Shown: piece after piece, positions 1 to 10,799 of the stretch
How the letters are laid out: every line of letters begins with the position of its first letter
Numbering within the stretch: position 1 is the first letter of the stretch
DNA from: Astragalus membranaceus
Lineage: Eukaryota > Streptophyta > Magnoliopsida > Fabales > Fabaceae
NCBI GenBank assembly: GCA_039519185.1
Contig: CM076850.1
Coordinates: forward strand, 85,852,270-85,916,269
Direction: 5' to 3'
Length of the DNA: 64,000 bases
The notes under the pieces: model-generated
Told to the model about the DNA's origin: nothing
The model's database searches: none
Seen by the model: only the letters and a program-made list of their open reading frames with translations
Translations under genes and position numbers: made by a program

Positions 1-261
1 GGATATAACCCCGAGATTTTTCAGGTGGCGCTGTAATAAATTAAAAAAGAGTATGTAAAAAAACAAGCACCAATACCAAACAACATGGTCCTCAATTTCA
101 AGACAAAAGGAAACTCAATTTACAATTTGAACGGTTGAAGTTGAACCTACAGAAAAATGATACAAAATCAAATCCATGTAATCAAGAGACAACAATTAAT
201 GCTGATTATATCCTTGTAACTTTGTACACAAAAAAAACTCTCATAAATTTACAGCACAAAC

Positions 262-356
262 CTCAACAATGCACAAGTTGTCATCTATATCAGCAGCATA
301 GTGGCTGCACATTTGAGGATCTTCAAAATCAGCATCAATGTCAACGACATCTGGAT
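262..356 (-). pseudogene. captured exon resembling the linker before the cyclin-A cyclin box
   Basis: One minus-strand exon bounded by AG upstream (357-358) and GT downstream (260-261) reads through without a stop and contains VDIDADFEDPQMCSHYAADI. Plant A-type cyclins have this pattern just before the cyclin box (DID..FEDPQ.CS.YA.DIY.NLR). In cyclins it precedes the CDK-binding fold; here the fold is absent. The residue after DI is D where cyclins have Y, and the usual arginine near NLR is C, so the copy is drifting. It lies downstream of the ELP5-like exons on the same strand, inside CACTA-1. The cyclin identification rests on one motif recalled from the family. Confidence 0.5.
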
Positions 357-483
357 CTGAACAGATTGATTAACCCAGTATAACAGTGACAATACTCCAT
401 CTACTCCATTACTCAAACAACAAACAATGCTAAATTAGTTTTGAGTATTCTATAAAAAGAGAATTGAACTAGTAGCAATACCT

Positions 484-760
484 CCGCCAGGTTCAGTAAT
501 CACCAAGAACAACTTATCCATATCCTCAGCTGTTTTATAAGAACTAGTAGCAATTAAATTTTGTTGAGAACAATCCATAACATATCCAGATTTCATTGCC
601 CTATCCTTCCAACCAAGAGGATCTGAATAACAATCCAAAACATGAATCCTGCAAAATAGTCAATTACCATTTATTAGAACAAGCAAAATCCACTCCCTTT
701 TTCTCTAACATAGCAGCATAAAACGATGGACTTTGAGAAAGTGCAACAATGACTATACCA
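484..760 (-). pseudogene. ELP5: captured two-exon fragment resembling Elongator complex protein 5
   Basis: Exon one (760 down to 668) contains VALSQSPSFYAAMLEKKG. Exon two (648 down to about 484) contains HVLDCYSDPLGWKD and then SSYKTAEDMDKLF. The intron at 649-667 is only 19 bp between GT and AG, yet joining the exons across it restores the tryptophan codon of NKW-IHVLDC in phase. ELP5 is a RecA-like subunit of the Elongator tRNA-modification complex, and the SPSFY and LDCYSDPLGW stretches are characteristic of the plant protein as I remember it. Only a central portion is present. An intron this short probably could not be spliced, so it has likely been shortened after capture. Confidence 0.55.
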
Positions 761-779
761 CTATATAAAAAAAGAAACA

Positions 780-1700
780 TCTGTGAATAGTAATAAGAAC
801 ACACACCTCCAAAACACCGCACTCTGCTTCCACTTCGTTGTACACCTGCAAGCGGAGAACATACCAACAGACGTTACCCAGACCATCGTTCATCAGTGCA
901 AGAGCAACCCACCACCACCGCGAGCGAAGACGAACCACCACTAGCGGCTTTGCGCCTTCGATATCAGAAATTTCGCGCTCCTTCTAAATCGAATACATTG
1001 AAGCATCGCAAGCAGAACCCCGTCCACAGCACCATCGAAGCATAAACTGATCTCCTTAATAACGGACAGAACCCTCAAGCAACCGCAGCTTAGATTCAAG
1101 CATCAATCAGCACGCTACAAGCAAAACACCAGACCGAGAAGGAGAGTCACAGACGCATGCCTCTTCAACCTCTTCGTAAGCCAAACAGAACACCAGATCA
1201 ATAGCCACACGCCGCAACAACCTCGTCATACACAATCCAAAACCAAATCGGGGAAAAACCCACGACACCAGAACAACAACAAACACCACCCACAAGCTCC
1301 TCACTGTTGCAGATGCACTACTCCTACTAAAGTCCTTTGCTCTGTTGAACGCGACTTCCGCTTGGATCTTACAAACGAAAGGGATTCGATGGTGAAGGTT
1401 GAAGCACCAGAGATAACCCGTTGAAAAACCAAACGAGATCCAGAACCTATATCGACCCAGACGATGCCCCTCCTGGCGGTGAGACAACAACCGAAACGCA
1501 ACGATTGATGGTTTTGATTCAAGCGAGACTTTGACTAAATGAAGAAACGTGTAATCTACAGGAAGGGAGGAGATGACGGGGGATGGAGGAGAGAAGAGAG
1601 GCGGAGGGGAAGGGAGGCCGATGGTGGTGAGAAGGATCCCCTGGCGGCGCACACGAGATGCTAACCCTAGCCAGAGTAGAATGTGTTTAGAGAGAGAGAG
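780..1700 (-). promoter_or_regulatory. pyrimidine-rich leader of CACTA-1 (putative promoter and 5' UTR)
   Basis: Read on the minus strand from the terminus inward, this stretch starts with AAAACCCTAA, a long CT run near 1680-1700, and CT-rich DNA resembling plant 5' UTRs. It leads toward the captured ELP5-like and cyclin-like exons on the same strand. The open frame at 1107-1652 is low-complexity and shows no domain, so I treat the stretch as leader rather than coding. The promoter role is inference. Confidence 0.4.
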
Positions 1701-1941
1701 TTTTAGGACAAGAGAGGCTTCGATTAGGGTTTTAGTTAAGCGTGGAAGGTAATAAAAAGTGCTGAAAATGTTAAAAATATCAACTTTTTAAGTGAGGCAA
1801 TAATTTGCACGACTTAAAAGGGTGAGCGCAAAAAACTTTTTTCGTACTTAATACAAAATTGCCACCGCGCTGACCTTTTAAGTCGGACAATTAGGGACCC
1901 GACTTAAAAATTCCAATTCTTTTCTAGTTTTTGTACTAGTG

Positions 1942-3170
1942 GATGCTCAATAATGGAAATGAAATTGGGGTTATCTGCGTGCCAACAATCGTTTTCTGAG
2001 AAGAACATTGGTGGTGCATCCACAAGCAAGTCAACAAATCAAAAAACCAGATGGAGATGATGATCGAAATTGGGGTTACTTATAATGAATATTGTCCATA
2101 CATAGCCGTTTTTGTTTTGTTTTGCTCAGATTTAGACTCTTACTTAAATTTTATCTTCACAATACATAATGGGGCACCTTTCAAAAGCCTTCTGTCATAT
2201 ATCAACCACTAAATAAAATCTGTTTGATTGTGTGATGTTCCCCTCTTGTTTGGACATTGCCATATATATCTAAATAAACTATTAGCAATGCTAAATATTA
2301 CGATATGAAACGTACGAAATAACCTGTCAAAACACGGACATCATATCATAATAACAAAAATATATGGGGGGAAGGCGATATTACAAGCTACTGGTACCAT
2401 TTGTCTTCGGACCACTAATCATTTTCCATAAACTATTGATTAAAATGAAATAATTGTCAGATTGTCAGAAAGACAAACTATAGATAAAGAGAATTCAACT
2501 GCATCATCTTATATGTCTACTTTCGTTCATCCTCCCCAATCCCCATCCCCCTATTTTTCCTTCCTCTTTTAAGGTGAGAAATTAACTTGAATTGTACCCA
2601 AAAAATAAAGAAGAAAAGTTAACTTGAATGCAAATTTATGTTGTAGTAGAATTATATGAATGTTTTGTGTAAGGAAGAAGTGTCAACACTCTAGCTTTTT
2701 GCATACCACTCATTTGATATTAGAATTTAATTTAAAGTTGATTTTAGATTTTATAGTTGTAGTTATAACTTTGGATTTGATTTCGTTGTAACATTTTAGG
2801 CTTGATTTGTGTGTTTATTAATTTTATTTTATGCACACACATTGTGTGTAAAGAGTTCTTAAGTTTAACTTATTAAAGTATCTATAATGAATTATGACAT
2901 TATTTATGGAAATAATAAATAAGAAGCTATTTTTTTACAGAAAAATAACAAGCTGTTTAATAACATTTATTTATGTATATGCTTGCATTTTTAAAGGTTA
3001 ATAAAAAAAAAAGAATTTAATGTTGTCGGAAAAAAAGAATTTAACAAAATATATTAATAACTCTTTAATGTTTAAACAATGATTTAGAATTCAGTAAAAA
3101 AACTCTTTAATTAATCCAGCTTTAGGCATGCAAATATTACTGCTTGTATTTTATCATGAAATTAATTTTT
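1942..3170. other. AT-rich host DNA without a recognisable gene
   Basis: This interval lies between the CACTA-1 terminus and the MULE. It is AT-rich with poly-A/T runs, no long reading frame and no terminal-repeat structure that I can see. Its last nine bases (3162-3170) form the left copy of the MULE target duplication. Confidence 0.6.
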
Positions 3171-3290
3171 GGCTTAAATATATGTTTGGTTCCTATCACG
3201 ATGATCCAGTTTGGTCCCTGCCAAAAAAAAGGTTTAAAAAACCCCTACAAATATTAAATGTTTCTAGTTAGGTCTCTACTGTTAGTTTTC
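3171..3290 (+). repeat. left terminal inverted repeat of the MULE
   Basis: It aligns with the reverse complement of 41285-41423: GGYTTAAATATATGTTT at the tip, then AGTTTRGTCCCT, an eight- to ten-base A run, and CCCCTRCAAATAT followed by ACGTTT or ATGTTT. Confidence 0.8.
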
Positions 3291-3437
3291 TTATAACAGC
3301 ATTAGTTTTTAGTAACGTGGACACCAACATGGATACTTAGGGCTTATATCATCCTCATCTCCCCCATTCTCTAACTCTGAAACGAGACTAAACATCTCCT
3401 ACCTCTGATTCTCTCTTCCTTCTTCGCGAAAGCTCCA

Positions 3438-3972
3438 ATGGCAACTTGCAACACCTCTTTTTGTGCTACCTCAAGGCAAGGTCAACTCCATGTTTGTGGT
3501 TGTGGAGAACCCGTGCGTTTATGGATCTCAAACACAGATGAAAACCCGCGAAGGAGATTCTGTGAGTGTGTTCATTGGTGGGTAAGTAAGATGTTTGCTT
3601 TTAAGTCTTCTCTTCCCTTTTATTTTGTGCTTATGTTCGTAACAAAGCGATTTGGGACCAAATCTAGTTTTTGGTTGTGTGTAGAGGAGAACAAGCTGGA
3701 AGTTGTTTATCTAGGATGATCAACAAGATGTTGAGAGAGTGTCCATGGTGACAACTTCACAAACAATGCAATAAATCTCTAAAGCTTTGGAGTCACAAGT
3801 TTTTTGTCATTGCAAATGTGGAAACATTTTGAAGGATATGAAGTCCAAGAAAATTTCGAAATTGAAACTCAAGTTGTCAGATGAGAGAAATAAGATGAAG
3901 TGGATTCAAACAATTCTAATTTTAGTCATGTTGTTCTTAGCTTATCAGAATTTTAATTTGGTTAAAATTTAG
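3438..3972 (+). pseudogene. GRF-type zinc-finger protein carried by the MULE, degenerate
   Basis: The first exon begins at ATG 3438 and holds a GRF zinc finger: C-x-CG-EP-x-LWISNTDENPRRRFCEC, with the Cys pair spacing and NPRRRF core of the family. A GT donor follows HWW at about 3581. A second stretch (about 3787-3972) encodes a lysine-rich coiled coil and then a hydrophobic segment (ILILVMLFLAYQ), the usual C-terminal arrangement of small plant GRF proteins. Frame breaks between the parts mean no single intact protein is visible. GRF fingers bind nucleic acid. Such genes are often found near or inside legume MULEs; here it lies between the TIR and the 3' end of the transposase, in opposite orientation. 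Confidence 0.65.
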
Positions 3973-3979
3973 GGTTTAG

Positions 3980-4330
3980 TTGTGTTTTATTGTAATAGGG
4001 TTAGAAAAGTGTGCTAAACTAATGTAATATGAATTGGGTTGGTTTAGGACCAATGTTAGTGACCAATTCATTCATTGTCAATGTAAGCTTCAATGAAGTT
4101 TCTTTAAATTTACAAAAATGTGTTAATGTATGCACAATTTTGTTTTGCTGCATAATATTTACACAATTATGTCTGCACAATTCTATTTTGTTGCATAATT
4201 TTTGCACAAGTCAGATTTATGTATGCACAATTCTGGTTTGCTTATGTATTTTTGCATGCTGCATAATTTCACTCTGTAATGCATAATTGCTGCATAATGC
4301 ATTATTTGCAGCATAATTTATGGGGCCTGG
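3980..4330 (+). repeat. AT-rich degenerate repeats of GCATAATTT and GCACAATTCT
   Basis: Short words such as TGCACAATTCT, TTGCTGCATAAT and TGCATAATTTTTGCAC recur six or more times without fixed spacing. The frames on both strands here are by-products of the repeat. It lies between the GRF gene and the 3' end of the transposase. Confidence 0.55.
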
Positions 4331-4734
4331 ACACAAGGGTTTAGGGAATGGGAACCTGTCACAATTAATGGAAAACTGTAATATACCAACTCTTGGAAAA
4401 ATCTGACAATTATTGGGAACCTATCACAATTTGAATAATATACACCAACAAATAAATACACGTACACCATAGATATTTGTATAATTTTTTTACATAATTA
4501 TATTACTCGTTCTGAATTCATAAAACCAACCAAGAAATAAACATTTGATACCAAAGTAGAACCTGTTTGAATTCATAAATACCAATTCATGATACATCCC
4601 AAACATAAATACACACCATACAATGTTAACAAGTTTGACCAAGTTCATTAATTGGCTTGTGTTGCCAAAATACATAACTCCTAAGTACATTAATTTCAAA
4701 ATACATAACTCCTAAGTACATAACTCCTAGTCTT

Positions 4735-4825
4735 CATCCCATATTCTCTCGTGTTAAGTCCCCATTGTCATTGCTTCCTTCATCATCCTCAATTACCAGA
4801 GGTGCATTTGGGTCACTACTAGGAC
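4735..4825 (-). pseudogene. C-terminal tail of the MULE transposase, terminal piece
   Basis: Minus-strand reading gives an acidic tail (DPNAPLVIEDDEGSNDNG) ending in a stop at about 4735. It is separated from the rest of the tail at 5677-5927 by the hAT-like insertion, whose target duplication ACTAGGAC marks both sides. No fold is expected in this part; it is placed by collinearity. Confidence 0.5.
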
Positions 4826-5676
4826 CAGGGTTCTAAAAAACGGTCACGGTCGCGATCGCGGTCGCATTAAGGCTTTCGCGGTTTCGGCCGTTTCAGCCGT
4901 TGCGATACGTGTTTCGGGCGTCGCGGTGTGAATTAACCACAATAATGCAAAAAATTAATTAAAATTATTTGTACAGGTGTAGATATTAAAAATAGGGCCC
5001 AGAATGTTTAAAACAAAACTAAAGGAATTGGGCTCAATAAAAGACCCAATCCAAACACAAAGGGTTATACGCATCTAACATGCTTACCCTAATTTCTTTT
5101 ACTTTGTAAGTTTCTTTCTCACTCTTCTACTCCGTTCCCTTCTTTCCTCTTCGTACGGTCGTCATCTTCATCAGTGTTTCACGAACACAAACAGGAACAG
5201 CAACACGGATCCAAGCCTGCAAAACATCATCATCACCTTCACGGCTACACTAGCTCGTTCAGTCGTTCCAATTGTGAAGCAACACAAACTGAAACAAAGG
5301 AATTGAAGAATGAAGAATCAAGAAGAACTGATGAGTGAGTGAATATGAGAGAGTCAGAGAGCAAGGTTTGTTTGTTCCTTTTGGTTTTTAGGGAAGCAGA
5401 AAAAGAATCAGAATAAGAATATATTCTGAAAGTGACAAGAATCACAAGAAAGATCTGTTAAAAAACGAATCTTTTCTGCTTTTACTGTTGAACGGCGTTT
5501 TGTCGCGGCCGTCGCGGTCGGAACGGCGTTTTGTCGCGGTCGTAACGGCGTTTCGTCGCGTTTTTTGCCGTGAATTTCATTCACTCCGTTGTCGCAGCTC
5601 ATAACGGTAACGGCAGCCACCGAAACCGTTTTGTCTCGCCCGTTTTTGCTGTAACGGGGCATTTTTTGGAACCTTG
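4826..5676. mobile_element. hAT-like MITE of about 0.85 kb
   Basis: The left terminus reads CAGGGTTCTAAAAAACGG and the right, reversed, CAAGGTTCCAAAAAATGCC. Both sides are flanked by the 8-mer ACTAGGAC (4818-4825 and 5677-5684), the hAT duplication length; the next base also matches, so a 9-bp duplication cannot be excluded. Both ends are rich in CGGTCGCG/CGTTTTGTCGCGG-type motifs in subterminal position. No transposase frame is present. It is inserted in the coding tail of the MULE transposase. Confidence 0.75.
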
Positions 5677-5927
5677 ACTAGGACCAACATAAGGTAGTAC
5701 AATCTTCCTTATCCTTGTGCAATTTGCCTCTTTACATTCAACTTCAGTTTTCTTGCCATTTTAGGTTTTGCCATTCTTTTAGGCACTACAACATGGACAG
5801 GTCCATCTTCAATAGGTACTTGTTCTTGAGCAATTTGATGTTGTTCTTTAACAAATGCAGTTGGTTGGCAAGAAGCAGATGCAGAGGCAGAGACATTAGC
5901 TTGGACAGAAGCAGTTACAAAGACATA
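5677..5927 (-). pseudogene. low-complexity tail of the MULE transposase, split piece
   Basis: Minus-strand translation is rich in A, S, Q and P (SASASASCQPTAFVKEQHQ), then has basic stretches (PKRMAKPKMARKLKL) before the hAT insertion. The same Q-A-N-A-T-A-P style continues on the other side of CACTA-A (11716-11920), so this was one reading region before CACTA-A entered it. The duplication ATA occurs at 5925-5927 and 11716-11718. Confidence 0.5.
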
Positions 5928-6219
5928 CACTACAAGAAATTCAACGATTTCCGACGGCGTTTTTCGTCGCAAATGTAGCAATTTCCGTCGCAAATGCAGC
6001 GATTTTCGTCGCAAATTGACGTTTCCGACGAACTTTCCGACGGACAAAAAGCCGTCGCAAATCATTTCCGACGGATTTTTTCGTCGCAAATGTCTCCGTC
6101 GCAAAGTCGTCGGAAATCCGTTGCAAATATCCGTGGCAAATTCGTCGCAAACTCTGACACCTTTTCGTCGCAAATCCGTCGGAAATTTTAAAAAAAAATT
6201 TAAAAAAAATTAAATCCAA

Positions 6220-7522
6220 CAGTCGTCCTTATACCCTCACTAAACCAAACTTCTATTGCAATTCCTTCTCTTATACACTAGTAATTATCATAAAATCAAA
6301 ATCCTTTATGCAAACTTTTTTCAACCACAATGAACTATTAACTAAAAGCTCAATTGCTAAATAAGCATTTCATTGGATTAAAGGAATTATATACTAGCGG
6401 GCATCAAACTGAAGACAATTATAGAATCGTTACTGATGATCAATTTTACAAATGAGTTTAACAACTAATAAAACCAGACTAATTTCAAGGCCTGAAGGTG
6501 TGATATTTTGCATCAACATCTCAATTCAAACAACTATAACATCATTCAAATATAATAAACATGTGCTAATACTGTATTAAATTGAAAAGGGATTTTCATA
6601 ATGCATGTTGCTATAGCAACTACCCAGTTTAGAACATATTACCAGATTCAAAAAACAAAAAACAAAAACCCCACGAACAATTGACTTTGAGCATAACGTA
6701 AGCAAGCAGCTCCCAACACTGATTTAAGTCTTTACTCAAGCAAGCTTCCATGGCAGCATTTGAAACAACTCTTATGGTAAGGAGTTCCATTCACAGTTAC
6801 CTATACAATTACAAAGATCAAATATCACTACAATATCTACTCAAGCAATATATACTCGAAGAAATTTATCTACTCAAACAATGACTGTATAGAGTAGTAT
6901 CCCTATTTCCAAAGAATTTTACTCAAGCAATAAATATATACTCGAAGAAATTTATCTCCAAACATATGAAGTAGTGTCCTTAGTTTTATAAAAAGAATTT
7001 GTTGCAATACTTGCAAAGTAGAATGACAGCAATGTCCAGTGTGCCCAAAAGCCTAATATGATACAAAAGGAAGCTCAGTATTTTACAATTCAAATCAAAT
7101 GGAGAGATAGTTACCTAATGGGCTTTTAATACCATAATTCACAGTTAGCATTTGATTCCTGGAAACAATAAAAGACTATGTTCAAATTTTGCAAACCAAC
7201 TACTTCATGTCAATCATGTTCAAATCAGTTAAAATTATACAGTACAACTTAAATTTTGCAACATAAATGATTCAGTGGGGAGTGACTTAGCAGGGACAGA
7301 GGCAGATTTAGGCATTCATCATAAATATTGCAAACCAATGTGATAAATTGTGTTAGCTTTGTTGAGATGAAGCAAGTTGTAATTACAAGGATTTCCTATA
7401 TTAAAGCTCATAAACATACAAACTAAAACAACATTTATGCAAACTGAAAAACCCAATATCCTATATTTAAATAATATATGCATGCAAATGTTTCTTAGAT
7501 CTTCATAATTATATCCACAAAC
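6220..7522. other. CACTA-A interior without recognised coding sequence
   Basis: The stretch is AT-rich, with short frames only and intron- or UTR-like composition. It lies downstream of the SAD2-like exons relative to the element's leader, so it may hold 3' sequence of captured genes. I recognise nothing in it. Confidence 0.4.
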
Positions 7523-7885
7523 CTGTTTCGCCAACTTTCCAAGTTTACCGATGTTGGCTTCATCCCCATCTTCAGTATCAATTCCCATTTCCCTATCAGA
7601 ATGATTGTCATCCTCATCTTCATCGTCAGTTTGAAAGCCATCCATATCATCATCGGCTTCAGCTTCTTCCTGTTTTGCAGCTTCTGCAAAGTACGATAGT
7701 TGAGAAACAGACAATCATAAATCTGATCAAAGGAAAAGGAGTCAATCTACTCCTGATGAACATACTGTAATTTATAAGTCTGCAATGTCTCAGTTACGGA
7801 GAAAGTATGACAAATACCTGCAATTTGATCCTTATACGCAACCAAAAGATCAAGAGTGGAACGGAACACCCGGGCCTAAAGCCTC
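7523..7885 (-). pseudogene. captured importin-beta family (SAD2/importin-7-like) exons
   Basis: The upstream exon (about 7885 down to 7818) reads RVFRSTLDLLVAYKDQIA. The next (7683 down to 7523) reads EAAKQEEAEADDDMDGFQTD and continues with an acidic run and EMGIDTEDGDEA. GT at 7816-7817 and AG at 7684-7685 splice in phase to give IAEAAK. This is the acidic C-terminal region of plant importin-beta nuclear transport receptors such as SAD2 (MDGFQTDDED...MGVDAEDGDEAD). About 75 residues of a roughly 1000-residue protein are present, with no HEAT repeats. After GKLAKQ a donor GT leads into unrelated sequence. Confidence 0.7.
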
Positions 7886-8646
7886 TCCTGGCCAATCACA
7901 ATATAATGCTTTAAGTACGACCTAAGTTAATCTGGTTGTATGCTTTTCTACATAAGAGTGAATGTAGATTATACAGACATAAATTTATGGTTAATATTAG
8001 AAGTAGTTTAATGACTATATTTTAAAAAGTAATATTAAACCTTCAAATTTCACTCATGTAGAAATAATTTCACTCATGTAGAAATACTCCCATGCTTTAT
8101 ACATCTTTTATATGCACGTACAAACTGTACAAGCGCATACACACAGATAAGAATAAGTTTGATACAACATGTAGATATTTTGGACAACATATGAAAAGAA
8201 TACCAGTAAAATCATTGATAAGTCTGGGAACAACTTTTTATTATCTCTGATCTTTAGTTGTTGTACAGTGTTTTTTGGGACATCCTTTGAGGAATTGCAC
8301 TTCGGATGTGTAGGAAACATTGGCCACCAAACTGAATGAATGTATAGTTGATGTGCTCCATCCAGCTAGTGTGTTATCATAGATAGCGTAACAACCATTC
8401 CAAACTCTGTTAAAGTGAAGATAATAATATGTTTCATATTAAATACATCAATACTTCCAATAAATAATAGAAATCAAATGACAAAAAAGGCTCTGTTGAA
8501 GTGAAGATAATAATATGATGTGATTAATTTTATTAAACTTGAGGCATGCCGCTTGTTCATCATGATCTTTTTTTCCTTTCTGATTTAACCTCGACAAAAG
8601 AAAAACCACACTAACAGATTATATGTTAAATGGAACTATCATACCT

Positions 8647-8940
8647 CCATGCATTGATGCAAATTCTCATGGCAGTATCAGTTAGTGATGATCCATGGTT
8701 AGGCCCCGCAAAGGCTGCAATTGACAATACCAAAGAAAAACATATAATGCTTAAGCTCCCAAAATACCATATTTTTTACTCTTTTTTGAATCAATAACAT
8801 TAATGGAAAATGTACCATGTAATTGAACCATTCTCCATAAACTCATAAACAAGAAACCTGGATTCACCATGAATACAATAGCCCAAGAGTTTGATGATAT
8901 TCTGATGTCGTATCTTACTCAACAAGTTCACTTTATTCTG
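8647..8940 (-). pseudogene. captured receptor-like kinase fragment (N-lobe exon plus degenerate exon)
   Basis: Minus-strand 8940 to about 8816 encodes NKVNLLSKIRHQNIIKLLGY, then SRFLVYEFMENGS, the alpha-C helix to hinge region of a plant receptor-like kinase. A second block (about 8716-8647) holds GPNHGSSLT, the continuation usually seen after the hinge, but then diverges. The glycine-rich loop, catalytic HRD and DFG motifs are missing, so no kinase activity is possible. It is on the same strand as the other captured exons of CACTA-A. Confidence 0.65.
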
Positions 8941-9046
8941 CAATAAAGTTCAATCACTAAGGAAAATTTAGTATGCCAGGAGAGGAAATTCAACATTCAA
9001 ATCTAATTCTAAAGGGACCATCATCACCTCAGATTCTCTAATCAGC

Positions 9047-9204
9047 ACTACTCAAGATCATCCTTAATAGGCCTAACACTGTTATGCCTCCTCCCCTTCT
9101 TCGTAAAGGAATGCTTGAACTTACTCACACATTGATTGCCGCCTTCTTAAACGACCCAATCCTTTTCTTCTTTTCATCCTCAGAAGAATGGTCAATTTCA
9201 TGAC
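9047..9204 (-). pseudogene. captured SEC14-like phosphatidylinositol transfer protein (SFH) N-terminal exon
   Basis: After AG at 9205-9206 the minus strand reads HEIDHSSEDEKKKRIGSFKK, AAIN, and, after a small frame break, SKFKHSFTKKGRRHNSV...PIKDDLE. Plant SFH proteins carry SEDERR.RIGSLKKKAINASTKFKHS.KKK.RR.. ahead of the CRAL-TRIO N domain. Only this basic N-terminal part is present and the lipid-binding SEC14 domain is absent. The break at AIN(AS)SKFKH and a following stop make it a pseudogene fragment. Confidence 0.6.
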
Positions 9205-9839
9205 CTGCATTTGCAAAAATGTTACTCAAAGAATGAATGAGGTGATATAGAAATATCTAGGCAAATCTAAATTGCATGTTTTTCCATTCGTATCATATAT
9301 AACATGGATTTATGACTTCTCTCTGCTTCTTTATGGAACCAACAATTTCCCCAATCAATAAAATTGCATGAGAGACATGACTGTAAAATTGCATGAGAGA
9401 CATGACTGTATAGCTACAATGACTGTAAAACTGATATATGGCCTTACTTTTTTTATAGATACATATATCCTATTGGCCAATAACATCAATTCAGGTTTGT
9501 TTCATTTGTTCTATAACATCACATTAGTTGTTATTGCAATTAAAACCAAGCCACATAAGCTGTCAATCAGATTCATGTCTACCATTTATTCTCATTTGTG
9601 TAAGAAGCATTCATAAGAACTAATAAGATAACCAATTTAATCTATTTTTCCCTTTTCCGATTATTACATGTTAAAAAGCATACAAAATAGCATTATACAT
9701 TCTAGCTGGTTGAAAACATTAGCACAAAGAGTAGATAAAGATATGATAATGCAAACAAGAATTGGAGAGTATATTTAGACTTACCACCAAGTTTGAGGGG
9801 TCGTTCGGACAAAAGGTCACACATAATTGATTGAATTGG

Positions 9840-10095
9840 AAAATATGATAAATTGGAGGTTTAATCTCATAATGCAAATAAGCAAGCCCTTTAGCCACAT
9901 CAAGAATTATACTCTTTCTTTGTGGCCAAGTCAACCTATTAGCACCAGAAATTGACAATTGGTAACTGAGATTTCCATTAGGCATAAAATCATAAACTAA
10001 AAATCTCCTCTTACCTTTCAAATTATGACTTGGAACACAACAACCTATTAAAGCAAGAAGATTCCTATGCTTTATTTTGCTAAAGGACTTAAAAT
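9840..10095 (-). pseudogene. second captured receptor-like kinase fragment (At1g11050-like)
   Basis: The minus strand encodes KIKHRNLLALIGCCVPSHNL, RRFLVYDFMPNGNLSYQL, then LTWPQRKSIILDVAKGLAYLHY and PPIYH. It covers the alpha-C to alpha-E region and stops just before the HRD catalytic loop. The combination NL.GCCV..N, LVYDYMPNGNL and LTWPQRKSIILDVAKGLAYLHYG is characteristic of one small group of plant receptor-like kinases and clearly differs from the other kinase piece at 8647-8940, so two different kinase genes were sampled. The sequence then runs into unrelated intergenic-like DNA. Confidence 0.7.
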
Positions 10096-10488
10096 ACCAA
10101 CTTTGTCCTTCCAATCTGTGATGTTTTTGATGCATGCACAATTTGGACTTACCACCAAGTTTGAGCCTTCATGTGTGCACCTACACCTTTTAGCCAACAA
10201 CAATACACAAACATATATGTATGTCAGCTTAAATTAAAAACCAATTCTCTGAATATGCAATATGTAAAAAGCAACCAATTGACCATATATCTTTGCATTT
10301 ATCTAGCATATGGACAAATTAAAAAAAAGGAAACACAGATAGAGAGAAAAGAATATATATAATATATCTTAATTATTAATGATGAAATGCATCATGTAGT
10401 TGAAAAAAGTAGAAGGTTGCGGAGATGATGGAATCCAGGTAGATGAGATGAGAAGATACGTGCCTTGAGTTTCCAAAAGAAGACAAAA

Positions 10489-10562
10489 ATGCAGATGAAA
10501 ATTGCACACTGAGCAAGCAATTTGAACTGCAGATGAAAATTGCACACTGAGAAAGCAATTTG
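10489..10562 (+). repeat. tandem duplication of a roughly 37-bp unit
   Basis: Two adjacent copies begin GCAGATGAAAATTGCACACT and end AGCAATTTGA. They differ by single bases (GAGCAAGC versus GAGAAAGC). They lie in non-coding DNA of CACTA-A between the kinase fragment and the leader. Confidence 0.7.
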
Positions 10563-10799
10563 ACATAAACGCTGAACTCTAATTTAAGCTCTGAGCAAGG
10601 TAAGCTAATAAGCTAAAACCTAAACTAACCATAAATAGTAATATTCAGATTCAAAATGCAATCACAATAAGAACATTGAGATAATCAGAAAATTCATCAA
10701 AATCTCTAACATATTCCAGAAAGGCAGAAACTTATATCAAAAATTAAAATATAATAATCAGAACATTAAGATCAAAAAACAAGAATCAAGAAAAGAGAA

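Larger units (their letters stand above)
1..1941 (-). mobile_element. CACTA-1: right end of a CACTA transposon with captured gene exons
   Basis: The inverted terminus TTTTTGTACTAGTG ends at 1941 (CACTAGTACAAAAA read from the minus strand). Just inside it, between about 1770 and 1920, the subterminal motif GACTTAAAAG occurs several times in both orientations, as expected for CACTA (En/Spm) subterminal repeats. The left end lies outside the window, so no target-site duplication can be tested. The interior holds minus-strand exons resembling cyclin A and Elongator subunit 5, and a pyrimidine-rich leader nearest the terminus. No transposase is visible, so this looks like a non-autonomous gene-carrying element. 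The TIR differs from the CACTACAAG type of the other elements in the window. Confidence 0.72.

Noticed and set aside
1107..1652. 181-codon open frame on minus in CACTA-1
   Set aside because: Low-complexity, Pro/Ser-rich at the start, no domain, coincides with the CT-rich leader; composition explains the openness.
5941..6219. Frames on both strands over the GCGACGGA arrays (also at 11598-11823, 14157-14399, 31608-31909, 44019-44309, 47345-47596, 62908-63383)
   Set aside because: All six phases are open because of the repeated motif; they are CACTA subterminal arrays.
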